NCBI GenBank assembly: GCA_016712525.1
Contig: JADJQX010000001.1
Coordinates: 124,001-188,000, forward strand
From: Myxococcales bacterium
Lineage (GTDB): Bacteria; Myxococcota_A; Polyangia; Polyangiales; Polyangiaceae
DNA: 64,000 bases
Reading direction: 5' to 3'
Every line of letters begins with the position of its first letter. Position 1 is the first letter of the stretch. The notes under the pieces are model-generated. The model was not told the origin of the DNA. It saw only the letters and a list, made by a program, of their open reading frames with translations, and ran no database searches. Below are positions 57,255-64,000 of the stretch, one piece after another. The translations under genes and the position numbers were made by a program.

Positions 57255-57977
57255 CGGCGGGCGCGGGAGCGCGCACGACGGAGGCACCACCTGTAGGCAC
57301 GCGCCCGACTCCCGCGCATACCCCACGACACCACCGTATCGACCCCCGTTCCATCCCCCCGACGCCGCCGAGGGCCCGAAATCACCCCCGCTCCCATCCC
57401 CACCATGGGTCAGGGGGCATTCGAATCACCCCCGCTCCCATCCCCACCATGGGTCAGGGGGGCATTCCAATACCCCCTCTCCCATCCCCACCATGGGTCA
57501 GGGGGGCATTCGAATACCCCCCTCTCCCATCCCATAGATGGGAAAGATCGGGATTTTTGTGGTCTCCCGCCCACTCGCGCGAGCCCGGTCGGAGACTCGT
57601 TTCACCCCGAAACACCCCTTTCTGCCGCACCTCCCCCACCTAGGTGAGGCACATAGCGCCGAGGTAGGCAGGGCAAAAAACCCGACAAATTCGCCCTTTT
57701 CGCTTGGCACGGGAGCCGCCGGAGGGGGCTCGAGGTGCCGTGTGCTCCGATCGGGTGACATCCCGCTCGGAAACAACGTCGCGATGCGCGTCCCGGCTCG
57801 TGTCGGCGGCGCACACGGCACGAAGCGCGCGGACTCTCGCCGCTGGAGCTCGCGCCATTTCACGCGCGAGCTCGGCCGTGGTCCGCGCCGAAGGAGGCCG
57901 TGGTAACGTGAAAGATCGCCGGGGGGGGCGGGGCGCGCACATGGCGCACGTCCACGCCCGTCGGTGCAGGAGCCGTC
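57255..57977. other. 723-bp intergenic region with tandem repeats
   Basis: No supported gene; short open frames lack family or signal features and their codon use is atypical. The region carries a 44-45 bp tandem repeat (57380-57542), a downstream low-complexity C/G stretch and, after 57860, the leader of the methyl-accepting protein. The repeats could act on transcription termination or on the downstream promoter. Confidence 0.6.
57380..57542. repeat. 44-45 bp tandem repeat, 3.7 copies
   Basis: Units begin at 57380, 57424, 57469 and 57513 (the last partial). Each holds ACCCCC, CTCCCATCCCC, the near-palindrome ACCATGGGT and a G5-G6 run followed by CATTC. Units are 44-45 bp and vary at a few bases, mostly in C/G runs, which suggests slippage. 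They are not spacer-separated like CRISPR repeats. Confidence 0.85.
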
Positions 57978-59945
57978 GTGGAGCATAGGGGTGTCGTTCG
58001 TCGGTCGATCACGGTCATTCTCGGCCTCGGGCTCGTGTTCGGCGCCATGGTGCCGGTCGCGTTCTCGGCGAGCTTCGGGGGTGCGCCGGGGCTCGTGTTC
58101 GTGATCCAAGCCGTCATGCTGGTGGCCCGGCTCCTCGCGACCGGCGTTCACCTCGCGGCGCGGCTCGCCCCGGTCGACAGGTGGGCCCACACCTCGCCCG
58201 CGCACCGCACGGACGCCATGGTCCGCGACGCCGCGGTGGCCCTCCAGCACGTGCCCCGCCGCCACGCCCTGTTCGACTCGGTCGTCTACGCGTCGAGCGG
58301 CCTCGTCACGGCGATCGTGCTCGTGTCGGTCCTCCACGATCCGTCGGTGAGCTCTCGCTATTTCCTCCCGGCCCTCGGGGGCTCGCTGTCGCTCCTCCTC
58401 GGGTCGGCCGTCATCGCCCTCCCGCTCGCCGTGGCGCTCACCGCCGACGCACGCGCCGCCGTCATCGGCGAGGCGGTGACGCGCGGCATCGACCTCCCCC
58501 GCGAGCGCTCCTCGGTGGGCCGCCGCATCGCCGTGCTGGCGCTCGGGGTCGCCCTCGCCCCCCTCCCGGGCATGGCCGGCATGGGCCTCCGCGCCGTCAA
58601 CGACGACGCCCGGGACGTCGCGCTGCTCGAAGCCCGCCTCCGCGCCTCCGAGGCCGCGCGCGTGGCCCAAGGTCCCGAAGAGGCCAGGAGCGACGTCGCG
58701 ATCGTGCCCTTCGACGATCCCCACCCGTGCGTCGCGCGCGCGAAGGGCGCCGCCGCGGGCGAGCGCGCGTTCACCTTCCTCGACGTGCCGGCCGAGACCG
58801 CCCACGCCTGCACGAGGCTCGACGACGGCCGCTTCGTCGTCGCCAAGGTGCCCGTCGAGGTCGGGCGCACCACGGCGTTCCTGGGGGCGTCCGGGGCCTT
58901 CCTCGTCATCGTCGCCTTCTGGGCGCCGCTCGTGGCGTTCGTCTTCGGCCGGTGGATGGCGCTCCCGATCGCGCGCATCGCGGCGGCGACGAAGCGCATC
59001 GCCGAGGTCGGCGATCTCGGCGCCATGGGCGCCATTCCGGTCTCCGAGGACGACGAGCTCGGCGAGCTCACCCGGACCTTCAACGCCCTAGTCACGGATC
59101 TGCGAGGCCTCGCCGAGGGCGCGTCGGCCGTGGCTGCGGGCGATCTCACCGTGAAGGTCTCGGGCCGCGGAGACCTCGCCGACGCGTTCCGCGGCATGCT
59201 CGAACGCCTCCGGGATCTCGTGCGTCCGCTCCGCGAGACGTCGATGCAGATCGCGAGCGCCGCCACCGAGATCTACTCCGCCTCTCAAGAGCAAGAGGCC
59301 GCGGCCTCGCAACAAGCCGAGGGCATGCGCGAGGTGACGACCACGATGGAGTCGCTCTCCGGGTCGGCCGCACACATCGCCGAGGCCGTGAAGAAGGTGC
59401 TGAGCGACGCCGAGCGAAACCGGCAGAACACGGATCAGACCGCCGCCCGCATCGCCGATCTCAACGGGCACGCCGCCCGCATCGGCGAGCTGCTCGAGGT
59501 CATCCGCGACGTGGCCGACCGCAGCGATCTCTTGGCCCTGAACGGCTCCCTCGAGGCCACCCACGCCGGCGAAGCGGGCAAGGGCTTCACCATCGTCGCG
59601 AGCGAGATGCGCCGCCTCGCCGAGCGCGTCACGGCCACGGTCGACTCCGTGCGCACGCTCCTCACCGACATCCGCGCCTCGGGCAGCGCCGCCGTCATGG
59701 CGACCGACGAGAGCCGCAAGGTGGCCGCGAGCACCGAGGAGACGGCCCGCCGCATCACGCTCGTCGTCCAGCAGCAGCGGAGCGCCACGGACGCCGTAGG
59801 GGCCACGGTGAAGGACCGCGCGAGCGTCGTGGCGCAGTCGGCGATCGCGGCGACGCAGACCCGGGTGTCGACCGAGGACCTCAAGGTGCAGGCCGACAGG
59901 CTCGAGGCGCTCCTCCGGCGCTTCGTGCTCGAAGCCCACGCCTGA
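57978..59945 (+). CDS. Methyl-accepting chemotaxis-like protein
   Basis: A 655-residue membrane receptor. There are about five hydrophobic segments in the first 240 residues (ITVILGLGLVFGAMVPVAF, FVIQAVMLVARLLA, VVYASSGLVTAIVLV, GGSLSLLLGSAVIALPLAV) and one near 315 (FLGASGAFLVIVAFWAPLVAFVFG), then HAMP (PIARIAAATKRIAEVGDLGAM) and a signalling coiled coil with tip EVIRDVADRSDLLALNGSLEATHAGEAGKGFTIVASEMRRLAERV. The tip departs slightly from the usual TNLLALNAAIEAARAGE sequence (Asp for Asn, Ser for Ala, Gly-Ser for Ala-Ala). No che genes are adjacent. GTG 57978 has an AGGAG site. Confidence 0.88.
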   Translation: MEHRGVVRRSITVILGLGLVFGAMVPVAFSASFGGAPGLVFVIQAVMLVARLLATGVHLAARLAPVDRWAHTSPAHRTDAMVRDAAVALQHVPRRHALFDSVVYASSGLVTAIVLVSVLHDPSVSSRYFLPALGGSLSLLLGSAVIALPLAVALTADARAAVIGEAVTRGIDLPRERSSVGRRIAVLALGVALAPLPGMAGMGLRAVNDDARDVALLEARLRASEAARVAQGPEEARSDVAIVPFDDPHPCVARAKGAAAGERAFTFLDVPAETAHACTRLDDGRFVVAKVPVEVGRTTAFLGASGAFLVIVAFWAPLVAFVFGRWMALPIARIAAATKRIAEVGDLGAMGAIPVSEDDELGELTRTFNALVTDLRGLAEGASAVAAGDLTVKVSGRGDLADAFRGMLERLRDLVRPLRETSMQIASAATEIYSASQEQEAAASQQAEGMREVTTTMESLSGSAAHIAEAVKKVLSDAERNRQNTDQTAARIADLNGHAARIGELLEVIRDVADRSDLLALNGSLEATHAGEAGKGFTIVASEMRRLAERVTATVDSVRTLLTDIRASGSAAVMATDESRKVAASTEETARRITLVVQQQRSATDAVGATVKDRASVVAQSAIAATQTRVSTEDLKVQADRLEALLRRFVLEAHA

Positions 59946-59969
59946 GCCGCGGCGCTCTCGAGAGAACCG

Positions 59970-60461
59970 CTACGCCCTCGTGCGACGGTGCTCGCCGTAC
60001 TTCACCCACACCACCTTCTCGACCTCCGCGACGATCTCTCCGCCCTCCCCGGTCACGACGGTCTCGAGCACCGGCTCGGCCTTGCCCTCGCGGATGGCCT
60101 CTTCGCGGATGGCCGCGATCCGGTCGGCGTCGATGCGGAACTCGGCGCGCACCTTGCCGCGCCCGGGGCGCTTGAAGCGGATCGAGGCGGCCTTGTCCCA
60201 CACCGTGAAGCCCTCACCGAGGGCCTGGATGAGGATGAAGGCGAAGAACGGATCGCACATGGCGTAGAGCGAGCCGCCGAAGTGCGTGCCCATGAAGTTC
60301 TGGTTCTGGGGCCCGAGCTTCATGGTGCTCTCGACGGCGAACGGCGTGCCCGGCAAGACGCGCACACGAACCCCCGCGCCCACGTAGGGCGGATAGAGAT
60401 TCATGAGTGGCAAGAAGCGCTCGACCGGCAAGCGCTTGGCGATTCTCTGGTAAATACTCAC
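59970..60461 (-). CDS. DUF4442/hotdog thioesterase-like protein
   Basis: A 163-residue protein of the hotdog fold with DUF4442-like features: MNLYPPYVGAGVRVRV, NQNFMGTHFGGSLYAMCDPFFAFILIQALG (the conserved helix of the fold) and KAASIRFKRPGRGKVRAEFRIDADRI. Members bind or hydrolyse acyl-CoA thioesters; catalytic residues are not obvious. GTG start at 60461. Convergent with the methyl-accepting protein. Confidence 0.82.
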   Translation of the reverse strand: MSIYQRIAKRLPVERFLPLMNLYPPYVGAGVRVRVLPGTPFAVESTMKLGPQNQNFMGTHFGGSLYAMCDPFFAFILIQALGEGFTVWDKAASIRFKRPGRGKVRAEFRIDADRIAAIREEAIREGKAEPVLETVVTGEGGEIVAEVEKVVWVKYGEHRRTRA

Positions 60462-60492
60462 CGATAGGACCTCGACCCCCTCGAGCTACGTG

Positions 60493-61590
60493 TCAGTCGC
60501 CGAGGAGGTCGAAGTGGAACCCGCACCCGATCATGAGGGCCACGTACGGCCGAGGGAACTCGACGCTCTCGCGGCCCGCGATCGAGTACCTGGGCCTCGC
60601 CGGCCCCACCGCGCCGAACGCGTCGGCCTGGTTGAAGTTGTACTCGACCGAGCCGTTCGCGTCCCACATGGCGCCCGCCGAGATCGAGGCGAGCGGCGAG
60701 ATCACGAAGCGCGTGTGCAGGCGGATTTCGGCGCCGAGGCCAAGGCGCACCCACTCGAACGTGCTGAGCGTGAGCTTCTCTTGGCCACGCGACACGCTCA
60801 CCGAGCGCATGCCGACCGAGAGATCCTGGAGGAACGCGACGCTGTCCGGATCTCCCGAGACGTGCCGTAGACCGCCGCCGTAGAACGTGGTCGAGGCGTG
60901 GGCGTCCGTGCCCTCGAAGTACCCACCTTTGGCCAAGAGGCCGTGCTCCAAGAACAAATACGGAATCCACGATTTGGCGAGGCGCGCGCCCACGTCGAGC
61001 TGGAACGACGCGCCGTTGCCGACGAGGCGCCCGGTCGTCTCCGAGTTGCCCGTGTTCAGGTCTTGGAAGAAGGCGTTGCCGAAGCCCATGTACGAGAGGC
61101 GCCCGCCCACGTAGAGCGAGAACCTCGGCGCGTGGGTGGGCACATCCGGCTCGGGCGGCGCCTGCGGCGGGGGCGCTTGCGGTGGCGGCGCTTGCGGCGG
61201 CGGATAGCCTCGTTGCGGAGGGTACCCTCCCTGAGGGGGATACCCCTGCGGCGGCGGGTAGTACTGGGGCGGATACCCCTGCGGCGGCGGATACCCTTGC
61301 GGCGGCGGATACCCCTGCGGCGGCGGATACCCTTGCGGTGGCGGGTACCCTTGCGGCGGCGGGTACCCTTGCGGTGGCGGGTACCCTTGCGGCGGCGGGT
61401 ACCCTTGCGGCGGCGGATACCCTTGCGGCGGCGGATACCCCTGCGGCGGCGGATACCCCTGCGGCGGCGGATACCCCTGCGGCGGGGGCTGCTGCGGAGG
61501 GTAGGGCTGCGCGGCGGCCAAGACCGAGAGGCCCATCACCGCCGAGCACGTCGCCACGGACACGAACCTTCGAGCGCGAGAGCCAGCCAT
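60493..61590 (-). CDS. Outer-membrane protein with GYPPPQ tandem repeats
   Basis: A 365-residue exported protein (signal VATCSAVMGLSVLAAAQ). Residues about 30-130 are a Pro/Gln/Tyr/Gly-rich tract with about a dozen GYPPPQ units and variants (GYPPQ, YYPPPQ, RGYPPPQ, QAPPPQ). The C-terminal part (about 155-365) is a beta-barrel-like outer-membrane domain (FSLYVGGRLSYMGFGNAFFQ, ASFQLDVGARLAKSWIPYLFLE, LGAEIRLHTRFVISPLASIS, YVALMIGCGFHFDL). ATG 61590 is preferred over an earlier TTG start. The repeats may span the cell surface, bind partners or vary in length. Confidence 0.85.
   Translation of the reverse strand: MAGSRARRFVSVATCSAVMGLSVLAAAQPYPPQQPPPQGYPPPQGYPPPQGYPPPQGYPPPQGYPPPQGYPPPQGYPPPQGYPPPQGYPPPQGYPPPQGYPPPQGYPPQYYPPPQGYPPQGGYPPQRGYPPPQAPPPQAPPPQAPPEPDVPTHAPRFSLYVGGRLSYMGFGNAFFQDLNTGNSETTGRLVGNGASFQLDVGARLAKSWIPYLFLEHGLLAKGGYFEGTDAHASTTFYGGGLRHVSGDPDSVAFLQDLSVGMRSVSVSRGQEKLTLSTFEWVRLGLGAEIRLHTRFVISPLASISAGAMWDANGSVEYNFNQADAFGAVGPARPRYSIAGRESVEFPRPYVALMIGCGFHFDLLGD
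61225..61500. repeat. 18-bp coding tandem repeat (GYPPPQ units)
   Basis: An 18-bp unit (CCCTTGCGGCGGCGGATA and variants) is repeated over about 275 bp on the coding strand of the outer-membrane gene. It is coding DNA for the GYPPPQ tract, so copy number change would keep the frame. Synonymous differences occur mostly at the third positions. Confidence 0.85.
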
Positions 61591-61638
61591 CCCGACGAGC
61601 CTACCGTGCCTCGCCCCTGGCAAGAAGGCGTACGTGTG

Positions 61639-62130
61639 TCACCAGAGCGCGACGCCCACGACCGCGCCGAACGCCGAGAGCGCCGCGAGGCTCACGCCCC
61701 ACCACGAAGGAGCTCGCCCGTCCGCCTCGCGCGGGTATCCCGTCACGAGGAGCCAGAGCCCTGCCATGACGGCCACGCCGCCGAGCACCGCGCCGCGCCC
61801 GCCCGTGTGCCTGTGCCCTTCGGCGCGATCGAGCAGCGTGGGGGCGAGCGCGAGGGCCCCGACCACGACCGCGAACGCGCCCGTCCACCGCGGGTGGCGC
61901 GCGGTGAACGTCTGGTTCTCCCAGTACTGGCGCTCGGCGCCTCCGGGGCCCAGCAGGTCCGACGGGCGCAACCCAACACCCGGATTTCGCTCGCTTTTCG
62001 GAGCTTCTGGCCGGGTCACGATCACGGGCTTCGGCGCGTCTACGGGCGCTTCGGGCGACACGCGCGGAGAGGCCTCGCGGTACGCCGAGCCGCGGGGGCG
62101 CGGAGGGGGGAAGCGTGGCTCGTCGGCCAT
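61639..62130 (-). CDS. Small integral membrane protein
   Basis: A 163-residue protein with a Pro/Arg-rich cytoplasmic N-terminus and three hydrophobic helices near the C-terminus (AFAVVVGALALAPTLL, GAVLGGVAVMAGLWLLVTG, WWGVSLAALSAFGAVVGVAL). No family was recognised. ATG 62130. It lies 48 bp upstream of the repeat outer-membrane gene on the same strand, so they may form an operon. Confidence 0.7.
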   Translation of the reverse strand: MADEPRFPPPRPRGSAYREASPRVSPEAPVDAPKPVIVTRPEAPKSERNPGVGLRPSDLLGPGGAERQYWENQTFTARHPRWTGAFAVVVGALALAPTLLDRAEGHRHTGGRGAVLGGVAVMAGLWLLVTGYPREADGRAPSWWGVSLAALSAFGAVVGVALW

Positions 62131-62275
62131 GCCGAGGGTCTAGCGCAAACTGGGCCGAGCGCGAGCGTCTCGGTGCGTGGACGGAGCGCCCGGGCCGACC
62201 CGCGCCCGCGGTTGAGCCGCGTGCATTTTCGTGCGACAGACCGGCGAAGCTCCCGTCTCCGCTCCCGAGGCTCCC

Positions 62276-64000
62276 ATGAAGACCCACGCTCCCAAGGCCG
62301 TCGCCGCCCTCCTCGCTGCCCTCCTCGCCACGTCGCTCTCGGCCTGCGGAGGCACCTCGAACGTCGGGGCTGCCGTCCAGCCCAAGGCGACCACGGCGAA
62401 CGAGGCCCTCGGCGAGGACACACCGGCCAAGTGCCGCGCGGTGTCCGCGCAGGCGACGCCGCTCGTGGTCGACTGGAAATCGTCGGAGCGCGTCGACCTC
62501 GAGGCCGCCATGAAGGACGGCGTCGTCGTGATGAAGTACGACTGCCAGAAGCTCGCCATCGTAAAGGGCTGCAAGCGCCGCGGCGCGTACGCCTTCGCGC
62601 CCGTGCAGCGCAAAGAGGAGACCTTGCAGCTCGCCTCGTCCGACGAGGTGCAGGCGAACGTGCCGCTCGGGCTCGCCACCTTCGGCGCCGCCATGAAGCG
62701 CGGCTCCACGATCGACATCGGCCTCGTGCTCGTGGGCAAGAAGAGCGCCGCGATCGGCGAGGTCGTCCGCGCCGATCTCGAGGGCTCGTGCGAGGGGGCG
62801 ACGCACGTGGTCCGCGGCGCGAGCGTCGGCGCGTTCTCGGTCGGCACGGGGCAGCGCGGCGCCGTGCGCGCCGTGGCCGATCTCTTCGGCAAGTCGGTCC
62901 AGGGCGCGAGCGACGCGTCGCGGGCCTCGTTGAACCGCGACGGAGACATCGAGGCCTGCCGCACGTCGAAGTCGGACGCCGCGAGCCCGCCCGATCAGTG
63001 CCAGTCGCCGGTGCGGCTCGAGCTCGAGGCCATCACCGAGAAGGCGCCGGCGAAGGCCGAGGCCACGCCGTCCAGCACCGGCAACGGGCCCGCCCCCGCC
63101 GCGCGCGCGTCCGACCCGTGCCCCGAGGGCGCCTCGTTCCAAGGCGGAAAATGCGCCACGTCGACGGCCAAAGGGTACGTGTGCAAGCGCGACGACGTGG
63201 CCGAGTGCAAGGCCCAGTGCGAGGCCGGCAACGCCGTGAGCTGCTACCGCGAGGCGCTCGCGATCGACTTCAACGCGCGCTCCAAGGACGGCAAGCTCGA
63301 GAAGGGCGATCCCGTCCGGGCCGAGGCGCTCTACACGAAGGCCTGCGCGCAAGACTACTTGCCTGCATGTTACATGAAGGGCCGCACCGGGCTCATCTTC
63401 AAGACCGACGGGGCCGGCAAGATCGTGCCCCCCGGCGTGCCGCGCGATCCTTCCATGACGGTAGCGACGTGGACGAGCACCTGCGAGCGCGGGGACGGCC
63501 AGTCGTGCGCGGCGCTCGCGAACCTCTACGCGCGCGGCACCTTCGTCGAGGCCTCCGAGCCCCGCGCCACCGAGCTCTACACCCGCGCCTGCGAGCTCGG
63601 CGAGCCGGCCGCGTGCGGGGGCGCGAGCTACCGCCTCTTCAAGAAGGCCGACCCGGCGTCGGTCAAGAAGGGCATGACGCTGCTCGAGGCGTCGTGCGCG
63701 GCGGGCGACGATTACAACTGCCGGGACCTCGCCATGCATCACCTGAAGGGCGACGTGAGCCCTCGCGACGAGGCCCGCGGGCTCGAGCTGTTCGAGCTGC
63801 GGTGCAAGCGGCGCGGCCCCGCGTGCGCCGAGCTCGCCGACGCGTACGCCAAGGGCGAGCTCGGGCTCAAGAAGGACACCGCGAAGGCGCTCAAGCTCTA
63901 CGTACGCGCGTGTGAGCCGAGCGACGGCTCCCGGGAGACGGCCTGCGAGCGCGCGGCCGACGCCCTCGAGGACCCGAAGCTCGGCACGCCCGACCTCGCC
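62276..64000 (+). CDS. Sel1-repeat lipoprotein, 3' end outside the window
   Basis: A lipoprotein of at least 575 residues (ATG 62276; signal LLAALLATSLSACGG), open to the last base. A beta-rich N-terminal part (about 40-280) has Cys at CQKLAIVKGCKRR and a hydrophobic AFAPVQRKEETLQL. It is followed by Cys-rich Sel1-like repeats from about 300: CKAQCEAGNAVSCYREALA, ALYTKACAQDYLPACYMKG, ELYTRACELGEPAACGGAS, MTLLEASCAAGDDYNCRDLA, FELRCKRRGPACAELADAYAKGELG. Sel1 repeats mediate protein interactions. It has no complement of shadow frames on its own strand. Confidence 0.85.
   Translation, partial: MKTHAPKAVAALLAALLATSLSACGGTSNVGAAVQPKATTANEALGEDTPAKCRAVSAQATPLVVDWKSSERVDLEAAMKDGVVVMKYDCQKLAIVKGCKRRGAYAFAPVQRKEETLQLASSDEVQANVPLGLATFGAAMKRGSTIDIGLVLVGKKSAAIGEVVRADLEGSCEGATHVVRGASVGAFSVGTGQRGAVRAVADLFGKSVQGASDASRASLNRDGDIEACRTSKSDAASPPDQCQSPVRLELEAITEKAPAKAEATPSSTGNGPAPAARASDPCPEGASFQGGKCATSTAKGYVCKRDDVAECKAQCEAGNAVSCYREALAIDFNARSKDGKLEKGDPVRAEALYTKACAQDYLPACYMKGRTGLIFKTDGAGKIVPPGVPRDPSMTVATWTSTCERGDGQSCAALANLYARGTFVEASEPRATELYTRACELGEPAACGGASYRLFKKADPASVKKGMTLLEASCAAGDDYNCRDLAMHHLKGDVSPRDEARGLELFELRCKRRGPACAELADAYAKGELGLKKDTAKALKLYVRACEPSDGSRETACERAADALEDPKLGTPDLA

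Noticed and set aside
57380..57542. Possible CRISPR array
   Set aside because: Units are directly joined and nearly identical; no spacers or cas genes are present.
61225..61500. Possible CRISPR array because of regular short repeats
   Set aside because: The repeats are contiguous 18-bp units without unique spacers and encode the GYPPPQ tract in frame.
60898..63915. A 1,005-codon open frame spanning the end of the window
   Set aside because: It crosses three genes on both strands, and the Sel1 lipoprotein in another frame has a signal peptide and repeats, so this one is not coding.

Overview
The window is a very GC-rich bacterial chromosome segment with strong G/C third-position bias, which is why long antisense shadow reading frames lie over almost every gene. 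No rRNA or tRNA was seen, so taxonomy rests on gene style. The secreted lipoproteins carry acidic Asp/Ala/Ser/Gly linkers. There are eukaryotic-type Ser/Thr kinases with PEGA domains, a PEGA/TPR partner, an OmpA protein with thrombospondin type 3 repeats, GAF-rich histidine kinase signalling, a MinD-like fusion protein, and many stand-alone genes of unknown function. Together these point to a predatory or soil member of the Myxococcota (Polyangiales-like). This is inference; a 16S or marker-gene search would settle it.

Layout. 1-9,000: the 3' part of a heavy-metal RND pump with a coupled small membrane protein, a polyprenol-phosphate mannosyltransferase, a 233-bp MITE-like element, a GAF histidine kinase overlapping an L,D-transpeptidase, and a Cys-rich lipoprotein overlapping an ABC1/UbiB kinase. 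9,000-13,940: a tandemly duplicated two-gene lipoprotein cassette, a lipoprotein gene split by an in-frame TGA, a DUF4349 lipoprotein and a small lipoprotein. 13,943-24,335: large secreted proteins, including an alpha/beta hydrolase whose two halves are in permuted order, a beta-propeller lipoprotein, a GIDE-like membrane protein and a zinc-metalloprotease lipoprotein. 24,337-26,707: two nearly identical SUMF1-domain lipoprotein genes plus a truncated third copy. 28,061-31,133: an intact-ended IS21-family element (28,079-30,691, 7-bp target duplication) inserted after codon 6 of a lipoprotein gene. 31,264-39,775: ligA, an AraC regulator, a pseudokinase, a GT-C glycosyltransferase coupled to a MinD/J-like/RodZ-HTH fusion, and a MerR regulator. 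39,944-42,147: ferredoxin-type reductase plus fatty-acid desaturase. 42,164-49,433: zinc-ribbon membrane protein, degenerate receiver protein, DsbA-like protein, DEDD exonuclease and lipoproteins. 49,709-57,254: OmpA, then a chain of five overlapping genes (Ser/Thr kinase, TPR/PEGA protein, Cys-rich lipoprotein and two solute-binding lipoproteins without any permease). 57,978-64,000: a methyl-accepting protein, DUF4442 thioesterase-like protein, a GYPPPQ-repeat outer-membrane protein, a small membrane protein and a Sel1-repeat lipoprotein running off the end.

The common theme is cell-envelope biology and signalling: about 20 exported lipoproteins, envelope enzymes and several signalling proteins, some with degraded catalytic residues. 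Points most worth a second look are the permuted esterase, the kinase/solute-binding-protein operon lacking a transporter, the MinD-J-RodZ fusion, the IS21 insertion whose host gene can be rebuilt exactly, and the sets of very recent tandem duplications.
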